From positions 186,001 to 250,000 of the forward strand of contig NZ_JOEK01000007.1 in NCBI RefSeq assembly GCF_000719135.1: 64,000 nt of DNA, read 5' to 3'. Origin of the DNA: Streptomyces avicenniae (GTDB taxonomy: Bacteria > Actinomycetota > Actinomycetes > Streptomycetales > Streptomycetaceae). Below, piece by piece: positions 43,457-51,800 of the stretch. The notes under the pieces were generated by a model. The model ran no database searches, was not told where the DNA came from, and saw only the letters and a program-made list of their open reading frames with translations. The translations under genes were made by a program, and so were the position numbers. The stretch's first letter is position 1, and each line of letters opens with the position of its first letter.

Positions 43457-43487
43457 GCGGGCGCCGCCTGGCTCAGGCGGCGCCCGC
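43457..43487. terminator. Bidirectional 12-bp hairpin between MFS and MocR genes
   Basis: GCGGGCGCCGCC (43457-43468) and GGCGGCGCCCGC (43476-43487) with loop TGGCTCA. The 3' arm overlaps the last codons of the MocR gene. Confidence 0.75.
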
Positions 43488-44900
43488 GCCGTGCTGCGGC
43501 GGCGGGGGGAGGACGCGGCGCAGCGCGTCGAGGGCGGCGGGGAAGCGGTGGTCGGGGGGCGTGGCGTAGCCGACGACCAGGCCGTCGCGGTGCGGTTGCG
43601 GGCTGTCGGGGTGGCGGAAGGCGGCGAGGCCGTCGAGGGCCAGGCCCGCGCGGGCCGCCGCCGCGACCGTGGCCGCCTCGGTGCCGTCGGGGAGCCGCAG
43701 GACGGCGTGCAGCCCGGCGGCGATGCCGGTGACCTCGACGTGCGGGGCGGTGCGCGCGAGCGCGTCGAGGAGCGCGGCGCGGCGCGTACGGTAGCGCTGC
43801 CGCATGCGCCTGACGTGCCGGTCGTACTGCCCCGAGGTGAGGAAGTCGGCGAGCGCGAGCTGGTCGGTGACGCCCGCCCACGCCTCGCGCTGCCCCTTCG
43901 CGGCGAGGACGGCGTCGGTCAGGCGCGGCGGCAGGACCATCCAGCCGAGGCGGATCGCCGGGGACAGGCTCTTGCTGACCGAGCCGAGGTGGACGACGTG
44001 GTCGGGGTCGAGCCCTTGGACGGCGCCGACGGGTTCGCGGTCGTAGCGGAACTCGCCGTCGTAGTCGTCCTCCAGCACGACGCCGCCACGGGCCCGCGCC
44101 CAGTCCACGGCGGCCGTGCGGCGGGCGGGGGCCAGGGGGCCGCCGGTGGGGAACTGGTGGGCCGGCGTGAGGAGTACGGCGCGGGCGCCGTGCCGTCCCG
44201 TGGTGCCGGGGTGGGTGGCGAGCAGGTCGGTCCTGGCGCCGGCGGGGTCGAGGCCGAGCGCGACGGTGCGGACGCCGGCCGCGTCCAGGATGCCGCGGTG
44301 GAACGGCAGGCCGTACGGCTCGACGGCCAGCGGACCGGCCAGGACGCCGCCGCCGAGGAGCAGCCGCAGGCCGTGGGCGACGCCTGAGCAGATGACGATG
44401 TGGTCGGGGGACGTGCGCACGCCGCGTACGCGTGCGAGGTGGTCGGCGAGCGCGGCGCGCAGTTCGGGCCGCCCCTGCGGGTCGCCTGGCGCGTAGGCGT
44501 CGTGCGGGGCGGCGGTCACGGCGCGGCGTACGGCGGCGATCCAGGCGGTACGGGGGAACGCGGTGGCGTCGGGCTGGCCTTGGCGCAGGTCGTGCGGGGC
44601 GTGGGCCGCGTGCGGCGGGGGCTTCCCGGGGGCGCTCGTCGGCCGCGCGGCGACGCGTTCCGCGACGCGTGTGCCGGAGCCCTGGCGCGCCGTGAGCCAG
44701 CCTTCGGCGACGAGTGCGGCGTACGCGTCGGCGACGGTGTTGCGCGCGACGCCCAGGTCGGCGGCCAGCGCGCGGTACGGCGGCAGCCTGGTGCCGGGGG
44801 CGAGTCGTCCCGTCCTGACGGCGTCCCGCAGCGCCGCCGCGAGGGCGGCGCGGCGCGGGCCGGTCGGTGACAGGTCGAGGTGCAGGTCGGATTCCGGCAC
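43473..44900 (-). CDS. MocR-family regulator (GntR HTH plus aminotransferase domain)
   Basis: 475 aa. GntR winged helix at about 15-85 (LAPGTRLPPYRALAADLGVA, RNTVADAYAALVAEGWL), then a fold-type-I aminotransferase domain with the PLP lysine in LGSVSKSLSPAIRLGWM and GGVVLEDDYDGEFRYDREPV. MocR proteins sense PLP, GABA or taurine-like amines; PdxR members control PLP synthesis. It lies 39 bp downstream of the MFS gene at 44940-46157 on the same strand, and may be co-transcribed with it. Confidence 0.92.
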   Translation of the reverse strand: MPESDLHLDLSPTGPRRAALAAALRDAVRTGRLAPGTRLPPYRALAADLGVARNTVADAYAALVAEGWLTARQGSGTRVAERVAARPTSAPGKPPPHAAHAPHDLRQGQPDATAFPRTAWIAAVRRAVTAAPHDAYAPGDPQGRPELRAALADHLARVRGVRTSPDHIVICSGVAHGLRLLLGGGVLAGPLAVEPYGLPFHRGILDAAGVRTVALGLDPAGARTDLLATHPGTTGRHGARAVLLTPAHQFPTGGPLAPARRTAAVDWARARGGVVLEDDYDGEFRYDREPVGAVQGLDPDHVVHLGSVSKSLSPAIRLGWMVLPPRLTDAVLAAKGQREAWAGVTDQLALADFLTSGQYDRHVRRMRQRYRTRRAALLDALARTAPHVEVTGIAAGLHAVLRLPDGTEAATVAAAARAGLALDGLAAFRHPDSPQPHRDGLVVGYATPPDHRFPAALDALRRVLPPPPQHGAGAA

Positions 44901-44939
44901 GGGACCAGCCCCCTTCCGCCTGTCGATCGGCTGCCCAGG

Positions 44940-46157
44940 CTAGTCCCGCACCGCACCCGCCGCGTCCGGCGCCGCCTCGGGGCGCGCGGGGCGCAGCGCG
45001 CCGGTGACGAGGGAGGCGCCCGCCAGCAGGACGAGCACGACGGTCATGGCCGCGCGCAGCCCGACGTGGTCGGCGAGGAAGCCGAGGGACGGCGGGCCGA
45101 CGAGGAACGCGCAGTAGCCCGCCGTCGCCACGGCCCCGACGCGCGCCGCCGCGTCGCGCGGGTGCTCGCCCGCCGCCGAGATCGTGACCGGGAAGCCGAG
45201 CGCGGCGCCGAGGCCCCACAGCACCACCGCCGCCCCGGCGACGGCCGGGCTCGGCGCGAGCACGACGACCGCCACCCCGGCCGCCGCGACCAGCGCGCTG
45301 GCCCGCACGACGCGGACGCGCCCGAAGCGCGTCAGCAGCGGCCCGCCCGCGAAGCGCCCGGCGGTCATGGCGACGGCGAACGCGAGGTAGGTGAGCGAGC
45401 CCGCGGTCGCGCCCGTGCCGTGTCCGTCCACCATCAGCAGCGGCAGCCAGTCCCCGGCCGCGCCTTCGGCGAAGGCCATGGCGAGGACGACGAACGCGAT
45501 GAGGACGAGCCGCCCGTCCCGCCACACGCGCAGCCGCTCGCCCAGGCCCCGCGCGCCCTCGACGGGCGCCTCGGTGGCGCCCGTGCCGGGCGGGATCGCG
45601 CGGACGGCCCAGACGGACGCGGCGGCGGTGAGCACGGCGACGGCCAGCAGGTGCGGGCCGACCGGGACGGGGACGGCCGTCATCACCATGCCGAGCAGCG
45701 CGCCGACGACCGTGCCGAGGCTGAAGCAGCCGTGCAGCACGGGCAGGACGGGCCGCGCGAGGGCCCGTTCGACGGCGGCGCCCTCGATGTTGACGGCGAT
45801 CTCCGACAGGCCGACCCCTGCGCCGAAGAGCGCGAGGCCGACGAAGACCCCGGGCGTCAGCGATGCGGCGGCGGTGCCCGCGACGGCGGCGACGCCCGCC
45901 GTCATCAGCGCGGCGCCGACGCCGATGGCGGCCCGGCCTCCGTGGCGGCGCACGACGCCGCCGGACGCGAGGACGCCCGTCATCGAGCCGGTGGAGAGCC
46001 CGAAGAGGACGAGGCCCATGGTGCCGGTGGAGACGTCCAGGGCGTCCCGGACGGCCGGGGTGCGGGCCACCCAGGAGGCGAAGCTCATGCCGGTGACCAG
46101 CATGTACAGGCAGATCGCGGCGCGGTGGCGGCGGATCGTGGCGGTGCGGACGTCCAT
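44940..46157 (-). CDS. MFS transporter (12-TM)
   Basis: 405 aa from ATG 46157. Twelve hydrophobic segments; ARTPAVRDALDVSTGTMGLV and GASVGLSEIAVN-like GAGVGLSEIAVNIEG place it near the fucose-permease/YcaD-like branch of MFS. Substrate is unknown. It is divergent from an acetyltransferase-TetR operon; the 76-bp spacer holds two GTACGwTCGTAC operators, so it is very probably controlled by that TetR protein. Confidence 0.88.
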   Translation of the reverse strand: MDVRTATIRRHRAAICLYMLVTGMSFASWVARTPAVRDALDVSTGTMGLVLFGLSTGSMTGVLASGGVVRRHGGRAAIGVGAALMTAGVAAVAGTAAASLTPGVFVGLALFGAGVGLSEIAVNIEGAAVERALARPVLPVLHGCFSLGTVVGALLGMVMTAVPVPVGPHLLAVAVLTAAASVWAVRAIPPGTGATEAPVEGARGLGERLRVWRDGRLVLIAFVVLAMAFAEGAAGDWLPLLMVDGHGTGATAGSLTYLAFAVAMTAGRFAGGPLLTRFGRVRVVRASALVAAAGVAVVVLAPSPAVAGAAVVLWGLGAALGFPVTISAAGEHPRDAAARVGAVATAGYCAFLVGPPSLGFLADHVGLRAAMTVVLVLLAGASLVTGALRPARPEAAPDAAGAVRD

Positions 46158-46198
46158 GGCGGTGTGCGGGCCTCGCTGTGCGGTTCCGTGCGACGAGC

Positions 46199-46210
46199 GT
46201 ACGTTCGTAC
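46199..46210. promoter_or_regulatory. Operator 1 GTACGTTCGTAC
   Basis: 12-bp palindrome (one central mismatch), extended to GCGTACGTTCGTACGC (46197-46212). Centre-to-centre distance to operator 2 is 21 bp, two helical turns. Confidence 0.78.
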
Positions 46211-46219
46211 GCCTCAAGT

Positions 46220-46231
46220 GTACGATCGTAC
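46220..46231. promoter_or_regulatory. Operator 2 GTACGATCGTAC overlapping a leaderless -10
   Basis: Perfect 12-bp palindrome. The TACGAT inside it (46221-46226) is also the -10 for the acetyltransferase, whose GTG follows 7 nt later. Binding would therefore block RNA polymerase directly. Confidence 0.8.
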
Positions 46232-46233
46232 GC

Positions 46234-46815
46234 GTGACCACTGACCACTTCGCCGGAGACCCCCGCACCCAGCACGAGCGGATGCTCGCCGGAGACCTGT
46301 ACATCGCCGACGACCCCGCGATCGAGCGGGAGCAGCGCCGCGCGATCCGCCTCGCCGCCGCCTACCAGGCCGCGTACGTGGCGGACCCGGACGCCGCCCG
46401 TCCCCTCCTCGCCGAACTCCTCGGGCACCTCGCGCCGGGCGCGCACATCAGGCCCCCGCTGTACGTGGACTACGGCGCGCACCTCAGCGTCGGCGAGGAC
46501 ACGTTCGTCAACTACAACCTGACCGCCCTCGACGTCGCCGCCATCACCATCGGCCGCGACTGCCAGATCGGGCCCAACGTCCAACTGCTCACGCCCACCC
46601 ATCCGGTCGAGCCGCAGCCGCGCCGCGACAAGCTGGAGGCCGCGCTGCCCATCACCATCGGCGACAATGTGTGGCTCGGCGGCGGCGTGATCGTCCTGCC
46701 GGGCGTGACGATCGGCGACGACAGCGTCATCGGCGCCGGGTCGGTCGTCACGAAGGACGTCCCGGCCGGTGTCGTCGCGGTCGGCAACCCGGCGCGCGTC
46801 ATCCGTACGCTCTGA
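46234..46815 (+). CDS. Sugar O-acetyltransferase (maltose/galactoside acetyltransferase type)
   Basis: 193 aa from GTG 46234. N-terminal Mac domain (ERMLAGDLYIADDPAIERE) and left-handed beta-helix hexapeptide repeats (IGRDCQIGPNVQLLTPTHPV, IGDNVWLGGGVIVLPGVTIG, DDSVIGAGSVVTKDVP). Catalytic His is in PTHP. It transfers acetyl from acetyl-CoA to sugars, which can detoxify non-metabolised sugars before export. That fits the divergent MFS transporter sharing its operators. The TetR gene follows 35 bp downstream. Confidence 0.92.
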   Translation: MTTDHFAGDPRTQHERMLAGDLYIADDPAIEREQRRAIRLAAAYQAAYVADPDAARPLLAELLGHLAPGAHIRPPLYVDYGAHLSVGEDTFVNYNLTALDVAAITIGRDCQIGPNVQLLTPTHPVEPQPRRDKLEAALPITIGDNVWLGGGVIVLPGVTIGDDSVIGAGSVVTKDVPAGVVAVGNPARVIRTL

Positions 46816-46850
46816 GGTTCCGACGCCCTGACCAGTCCAGGAGGCACCAG

Positions 46851-47465
46851 GTGGCGACCGGCCATGTCGATCCCGAACGGCGGGAGCGCATCATCGGCGC
46901 CGCCCTCGACCTCGTCGCCGAGGAGGGCGTCGCCGGGGTGTCGCACCGCAAGATCGCGGCGCGCGCGGGCGTCCCCCTCGGCTCGATGACGTACCACTTC
47001 CGCAGCATGGACGCGCTGCTGCGGGAGGCGTTCACCTGCTTCTCCGGCACGGTCGTCGCCGTCTTCGAGGAACGGCTCGGCGCGGCGGCGACCTGTGAGG
47101 AGGCGGCCGAGGCCGTCACCGGCCTCATCCACCACCTCTCCTCCGGCGACCAGCGCGAACTGGTCCTGACGCACGAGCTGTACACCCTGGCCGCCCGCGA
47201 ACCCGCCTACCGCGAGCTGACGCACACCTGGATGAACCGCAGCCGCCGCATCCTGGAGCGGCACTTCGACGCGGCCACGGCCCGCCAGCTCGACGCGCTC
47301 ATCGAGGGCATGTCGATCCACCGCGCGCTCGACACCGAGCCGCACGACCGCGCGCTGACGGCCGACGCCGTCGCCCGCATCGTCGGCGGCGCGGCCGGGC
47401 GGGCCGCCGACGCGACCGCGACCACGACCGCGACCGCGACCGCCGGGGCGGCGCGCGCCGGTTGA
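46851..47465 (+). CDS. TetR-family regulator of the acetyltransferase/MFS pair
   Basis: 204 aa from GTG 46851 with a strong CAGGAGG site. HTH: RERIIGAALDLVAEEGVAGV, IAARAGVPLGSMTYHF. The C-terminal effector domain ends in a low-complexity ATATTTATATAGAARA tail. It is second in an operon with the acetyltransferase, and the twin GTACGwTCGTAC sites in the divergent promoter region fit autoregulation plus repression of the MFS gene. Confidence 0.9.
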   Translation: MATGHVDPERRERIIGAALDLVAEEGVAGVSHRKIAARAGVPLGSMTYHFRSMDALLREAFTCFSGTVVAVFEERLGAAATCEEAAEAVTGLIHHLSSGDQRELVLTHELYTLAAREPAYRELTHTWMNRSRRILERHFDAATARQLDALIEGMSIHRALDTEPHDRALTADAVARIVGGAAGRAADATATTTATATAGAARAG

Positions 47466-47553
47466 CCGCCCCGGGGCGCGGACGCGGCGCAGATCACAAA
47501 TCGGTTTCGGTCATATCGCACATCGGCCTTCACAAGACGGGCCCCGGGTGGCT

Positions 47554-47559
47554 AGCGTG
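47554..47559 (+). promoter_or_regulatory. Candidate -10 (TAGCGT) for the NlpC/P60 gene
   Basis: TAGCGT lies 80 bp upstream of the GTG at 47639; AT-rich sequence (ATCACAAATCGGTTTCGG) precedes it at 47494-47511. The 173-bp upstream region is too short, and lacks the motifs I would look for, to call a c-di-AMP riboswitch. Confidence 0.35.
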
Positions 47560-47638
47560 CAGCGCCAGAAGGCCCGCCGCTCCCGCCCCACCCGCCCCGC
47601 GCGGACCGGGAGCCACGGAACGCTAGGAGGCCACGGCC

Positions 47639-48856
47639 GTGGGTACCCATCGCAAGCCGCGCACCGGAGTGCTCGACTCCCCCGCGGCGCGCCGTGGCGC
47701 GATCGGCGTCGGCGCCGCCGCGCTCGCCTCCGCGTCGCTGCTGTCCCAGCCCGCCTCGGCCGACGACGCGGACCCGCCCTCCGTCGAGGAGCAGCGCGAC
47801 CGGGCGGACGACGCGCGCGGCCGGGCCCTGGAGGTCCGCGAGCAGGTGGACGCCCTGTACCGCGACGCGGGCGCGGCCACGCAGCGCTACAACGAGGCGC
47901 AGGAGGCCGTGGAGCGTCAGGAACGGTCCGTGGACGACCTGCTGGGCGAGGCTGCGGACGCCACGGACCGCGTGAACGAGGCGCGCCGCACCCTGGGCGC
48001 GTACGCCGCCGCCCAGTACCGCTACGGCACCGGGCTCTCCGACACGGCGCACCTGCTGCTCTCCGACGACCCGCAGAGCTTCTTCAGCAACCGCCACACG
48101 CTCAACCGCCTCGGCGAGGTGCAGCAGCAGGCACTCACCGACTTCACGTCCGAGCAGCGCGCCGCCGAGGACCGGCGGGCGGAGGCGGCGGACGCGCTGG
48201 CCGGGCTTGAGGCGTCGCAGGTGGACGCGCAGGCGCGGAAGGAGGAGGTGCAGGGCCGCCTCGCGGAGGCGCAGGCGCTGCTGAACGAGCTGTCGGCCGA
48301 GGAGGAGGCGCAGCTCGCCGAGTTGGAGCGGCTGGAGCGCGAGGAGGCGGAGCGTCAGGCCGCCGCTGCCGCCGCCGAGGCGGCGGAGCGTGAGGAGGCG
48401 GCGCGCGAGGCCGCCGCGCGGGAGGCGGCGGAGCAGGAGCAGGCGGACGCACCGGCCGACACCCCGCCGCCCGCCACGGACGACGGCGGGAGCGACAGCG
48501 ACACGTCGAGCCGGGCCGAGCAGGCCATCGCGTTCGCCGAGACGCAGCTCGGCAAGCCGTACGTGATGGGCGGCACGGGCCCGAACAGCTGGGACTGCTC
48601 GGGGCTGACGCAGGCCGCGTGGCGCGCGGCGGGCGTGGAGCTGCCGCGCGTGACGTGGGACCAGGTGAACGCGGGCACGTCCGTCCCGCGCGACCAACTG
48701 CGGCCCGGCGACCTGGTGTTCTTCTACGCGGACATCAGCCACGTCGGCCTGTACATCGGCGACGGGATGATGATCCACGCGCCGAAGCCGGGCGCGTACG
48801 TGCGCTACGAGTCGATCGACTACATGCCCTTCCACAGCGCCCGCCGCCCGGGCTGA
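47639..48856 (+). CDS. Secreted NlpC/P60 peptidoglycan hydrolase with coiled coil
   Basis: 405 aa, GTG start after CTAGGAGG. Signal peptide ends near ASLLSQPASADD (about 40). Residues about 48-260 are a long coiled coil (VEEQRDRADDARGRALEVRE; EEEAQLAELERLEREEAE). A linker leads to the C40 domain (about 285-405) with catalytic Cys in GPNSWDCSGLTQAAW and His in DISHVGLYIGDGMM. It cleaves D-Glu-mDAP/LL-DAP bonds of stem peptides like RipA; the coiled coil probably auto-inhibits and recruits FtsX-type activators. Confidence 0.93.
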   Translation: MGTHRKPRTGVLDSPAARRGAIGVGAAALASASLLSQPASADDADPPSVEEQRDRADDARGRALEVREQVDALYRDAGAATQRYNEAQEAVERQERSVDDLLGEAADATDRVNEARRTLGAYAAAQYRYGTGLSDTAHLLLSDDPQSFFSNRHTLNRLGEVQQQALTDFTSEQRAAEDRRAEAADALAGLEASQVDAQARKEEVQGRLAEAQALLNELSAEEEAQLAELERLEREEAERQAAAAAAEAAEREEAAREAAAREAAEQEQADAPADTPPPATDDGGSDSDTSSRAEQAIAFAETQLGKPYVMGGTGPNSWDCSGLTQAAWRAAGVELPRVTWDQVNAGTSVPRDQLRPGDLVFFYADISHVGLYIGDGMMIHAPKPGAYVRYESIDYMPFHSARRPG

Positions 48857-48869
48857 GGCGGCGCCCGGC

Positions 48870-51800
48870 CTACCGCCGGGTGAGGACGGCGATGTCGGGG
48901 CCCGTGGTGACCACGAGGCGGTTGTCGGCCGTGACGGCGAGGTGGGCGGGGGCGGACAGGTAGGCGACCAGGCTGTCTTCCCCTGTCCGCAGGTCCCAGA
49001 CGCGGATCGCGTCGTCGCCACCCGCCGTGACGGCGACAGGGCGGCCGTCGAGGACAGTGCAGACGATGGCGGTCACGGCGCCGTCGTGGGCGTGAAGTGG
49101 TTCGCCCACCAGCCGCGACCGCGCCGCGTCCCACACCAGGACCGTCCCGTCCCCGAATCCCGCGATCACCACCGGACGTCCCTCCACCGTCCCGCAGGCC
49201 AGCGCGGTGGCCGCCACGCCGTCGGCCTCCGACAGTTGACCGACCGGCCGCCCCTCGTCCAGATCCCACACCTGCACGGAACCGTCAACGCTCCCCGTCA
49301 CCGCCACCGGGCGGCCGTTCATGACCCCGCAGGTCAGTGAGGACAGCCCGTGTTCGTGGCCGTGCGCGAACTCGGTGATCAGCATCCCCCGCGCGAGATC
49401 CCGGACATAAAGGATCCCGTTTGCAGCGGCGATCAGCACCGCCGGGCGGCCCACCGCCTCCCCGCAGGCGACCAAGGGCACCTCGGTCGGGGAGACCTGG
49501 AGCGGTTCACCGATCCACCGCCCCTTCCGCATGTCCCACACGCGCACCAGGCCGCCCCAATCGCTGACGACCGCCATCGGGCGCCCCTCCACCGCTCCGC
49601 AAGCAACCGCGTAGATCGTGTAGCCCCGGTCGGTCAGCGCCCTGCCCGTCTGCCGCCCCTCCGCCAGATCCCACACCCGCATCACCCCGACCGTGTCGCC
49701 GCTGACCGCCACGGCACGGCCCTCCACCTCGGCGCAGGCGACGGCGTTCACGCCCGCGGCGTGAGCGGCCAGCGGTTGACCGAGCCGTCGCTCCTCGGTC
49801 AGATCCCACGCCCGAGCCATCCCGTAGTCGCCGGTGATCAGCAGGAATCGCCCCTCCACCTCAGAGCAGGCGAGGCGGTGTGTCCCGCCGTCGTGGGCCG
49901 CCAGTGGCTCGCCGATCCAGCTCTCCCCGGACAGATCCCACAGCCGGAGCTTCCCGTCGTCATCGTTGACGACTTCCACAGGACGCCCGTCAACCACCCC
50001 GGCGGCCAACACTCCTCGCTCGTGACGCAGTCCACGGAACCACCCGCCGATCTGCCGTCCTGACACGAGATCCCACACTCGGACCACGGCGTCCGTGCCA
50101 TTGGTCACCACCACAGGAAGGCCGCCAAGCGTCGTGCAGGCGAACCCCATCGGCCCCCCGAGGCCGCCGTAGAACGCCTCACCGACCTGCCGCCCCTCCG
50201 ACAAGTCCCACACCTGGACCTTCCCGTTCCACCCGCCAATGACAGCTACCGGGCGTCCTTCCATCACAGTGCATTCCAACGCCAGCATCCCGTTGTCAAA
50301 GGCTGTGTCGATCTCCCTGATCAGCCGCTTCGTCGCGAGGTCCCACACCTCTATCTGTGCGCCACCGCTCAGCGTCACCACCACCGGGCGGCCGTCCAGC
50401 GCGCTGAGCGCCACCTCGGGCGTCCAGCGCCGATCGGTGGTCAGCAGCTCGGCGACCTGCTGCCCCTCCGCGAGGTCCCACACCTTCACCAACCCACGCC
50501 AGTCGGCGGTGACCGCCACCGGGCGGCCGTCCATCACCCCGCACGTCACCGAGACGTCGCCCACATGGCCGGTGAACGTGTGGCGTAGCGCCGGGGTGAA
50601 GGCGCCGCCGGTGGCCCACACCGTGGCCCACTCCCCCGGCGGGATGCGGTCCGTCAGGTCTAGGTGCAGGGCGTGCGCGCCCGCGCGGGCCGCGTCGAAG
50701 GCGAGGCTCTGGCGGCGCTCCGGTGGGGTGGCGGACTCGTGCAGGTGCACCGACGTGCGGTAGACCGCCGCCGCGAGGCGCGCCTCGTCGCTCCGCGTCG
50801 CGCGCAGGTGCGGGGCGAGGCGGCGCGGGGTCGCGTGGACGAGGTATTCCGTGTCGGTGACGAGCGCGTCGAGGCGGTCGGCGCGCACGGCGTGCGTGGC
50901 CAGGTGGTCAAGGGTGTACGGGTGGGCGCGCGACCAGTCGCGCGTCAGGTCGGCGTGGTACGGGACGCGGCTGGTCAGCACGTCGGTGAACGCCTCGTGG
51001 ACGGCCCGCTCCTCGGTGCCCTCGCGGAGGTGTTCGGCGAGGGCCTGGTGGTAGAGGCGGTACGCGGAGCGGCCGTTCTCCGTCGCCTCGACGACGTAGG
51101 CCCCGGCGGAGGCGCGCAGCCACATCAGGTCGTCGTCGGTGTAGGCGCGGCCCGAGAGCGCCGAGGCGAGCGGGGCCCAGATGTCCTCCCAGGGCAGGCC
51201 CTGGCCCTCGGCGTACGCGAGGGGCCGCAGCAGATCGACGGCGCGGCGGGTGTGCTCGCCGAGGCGGGCGAGGTCCTGGCGCATGGCGTCGCCCGGCAGT
51301 TTCGGCAGACCGGCCCGCCACGCCGGGTCAGCCGGGTCACGGGCCACGTGGTCGGCCGCCGCGAGGGTTCCGGCGGTGATGCGGGCGACGAGGAACGAAT
51401 TGCCCGCCGCCTCGGCGACGGCGTCGGCGACGAGGCGCAGCGCGTCGGGGTCGCGGCGGTAGGGCGAAGTGGCGTGCGCTTCGAGGAGGTTGCGGGCGGC
51501 GTACAGCCGGAGCGCCGCGGGGTCGGCGTAGAGATAGTGGTCAAGGTCGATGACCTGGCGGCCGAACTCACGCTCGGCGGGCGGGATTCCGAGACCGTCG
51601 AGGAGGTAGGGGCGCGTGCCGAGCAGCAGGCGGACACGGCCGTCCGCGTGGGTGATCAGGGGCCGCAGGATGCGGGCGCACAGCGTGTCGGGGGTGGCGG
51701 CCTCGTCCAGTGCGTCGATCAGCGCGGTGAACGGGCGCGTGCGTCCGGCGAGCGCTTCGAGGAGTTCCCCGACCGTCCCGGCCCGTACGTTCGCGGCGGC

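Noticed and set aside
47466..47638. ydaO/c-di-AMP riboswitch before the NlpC/P60 gene
   Set aside because: The upstream region is only 173 bp and lacks the expected multi-helix layout; only a promoter-like region is supported.
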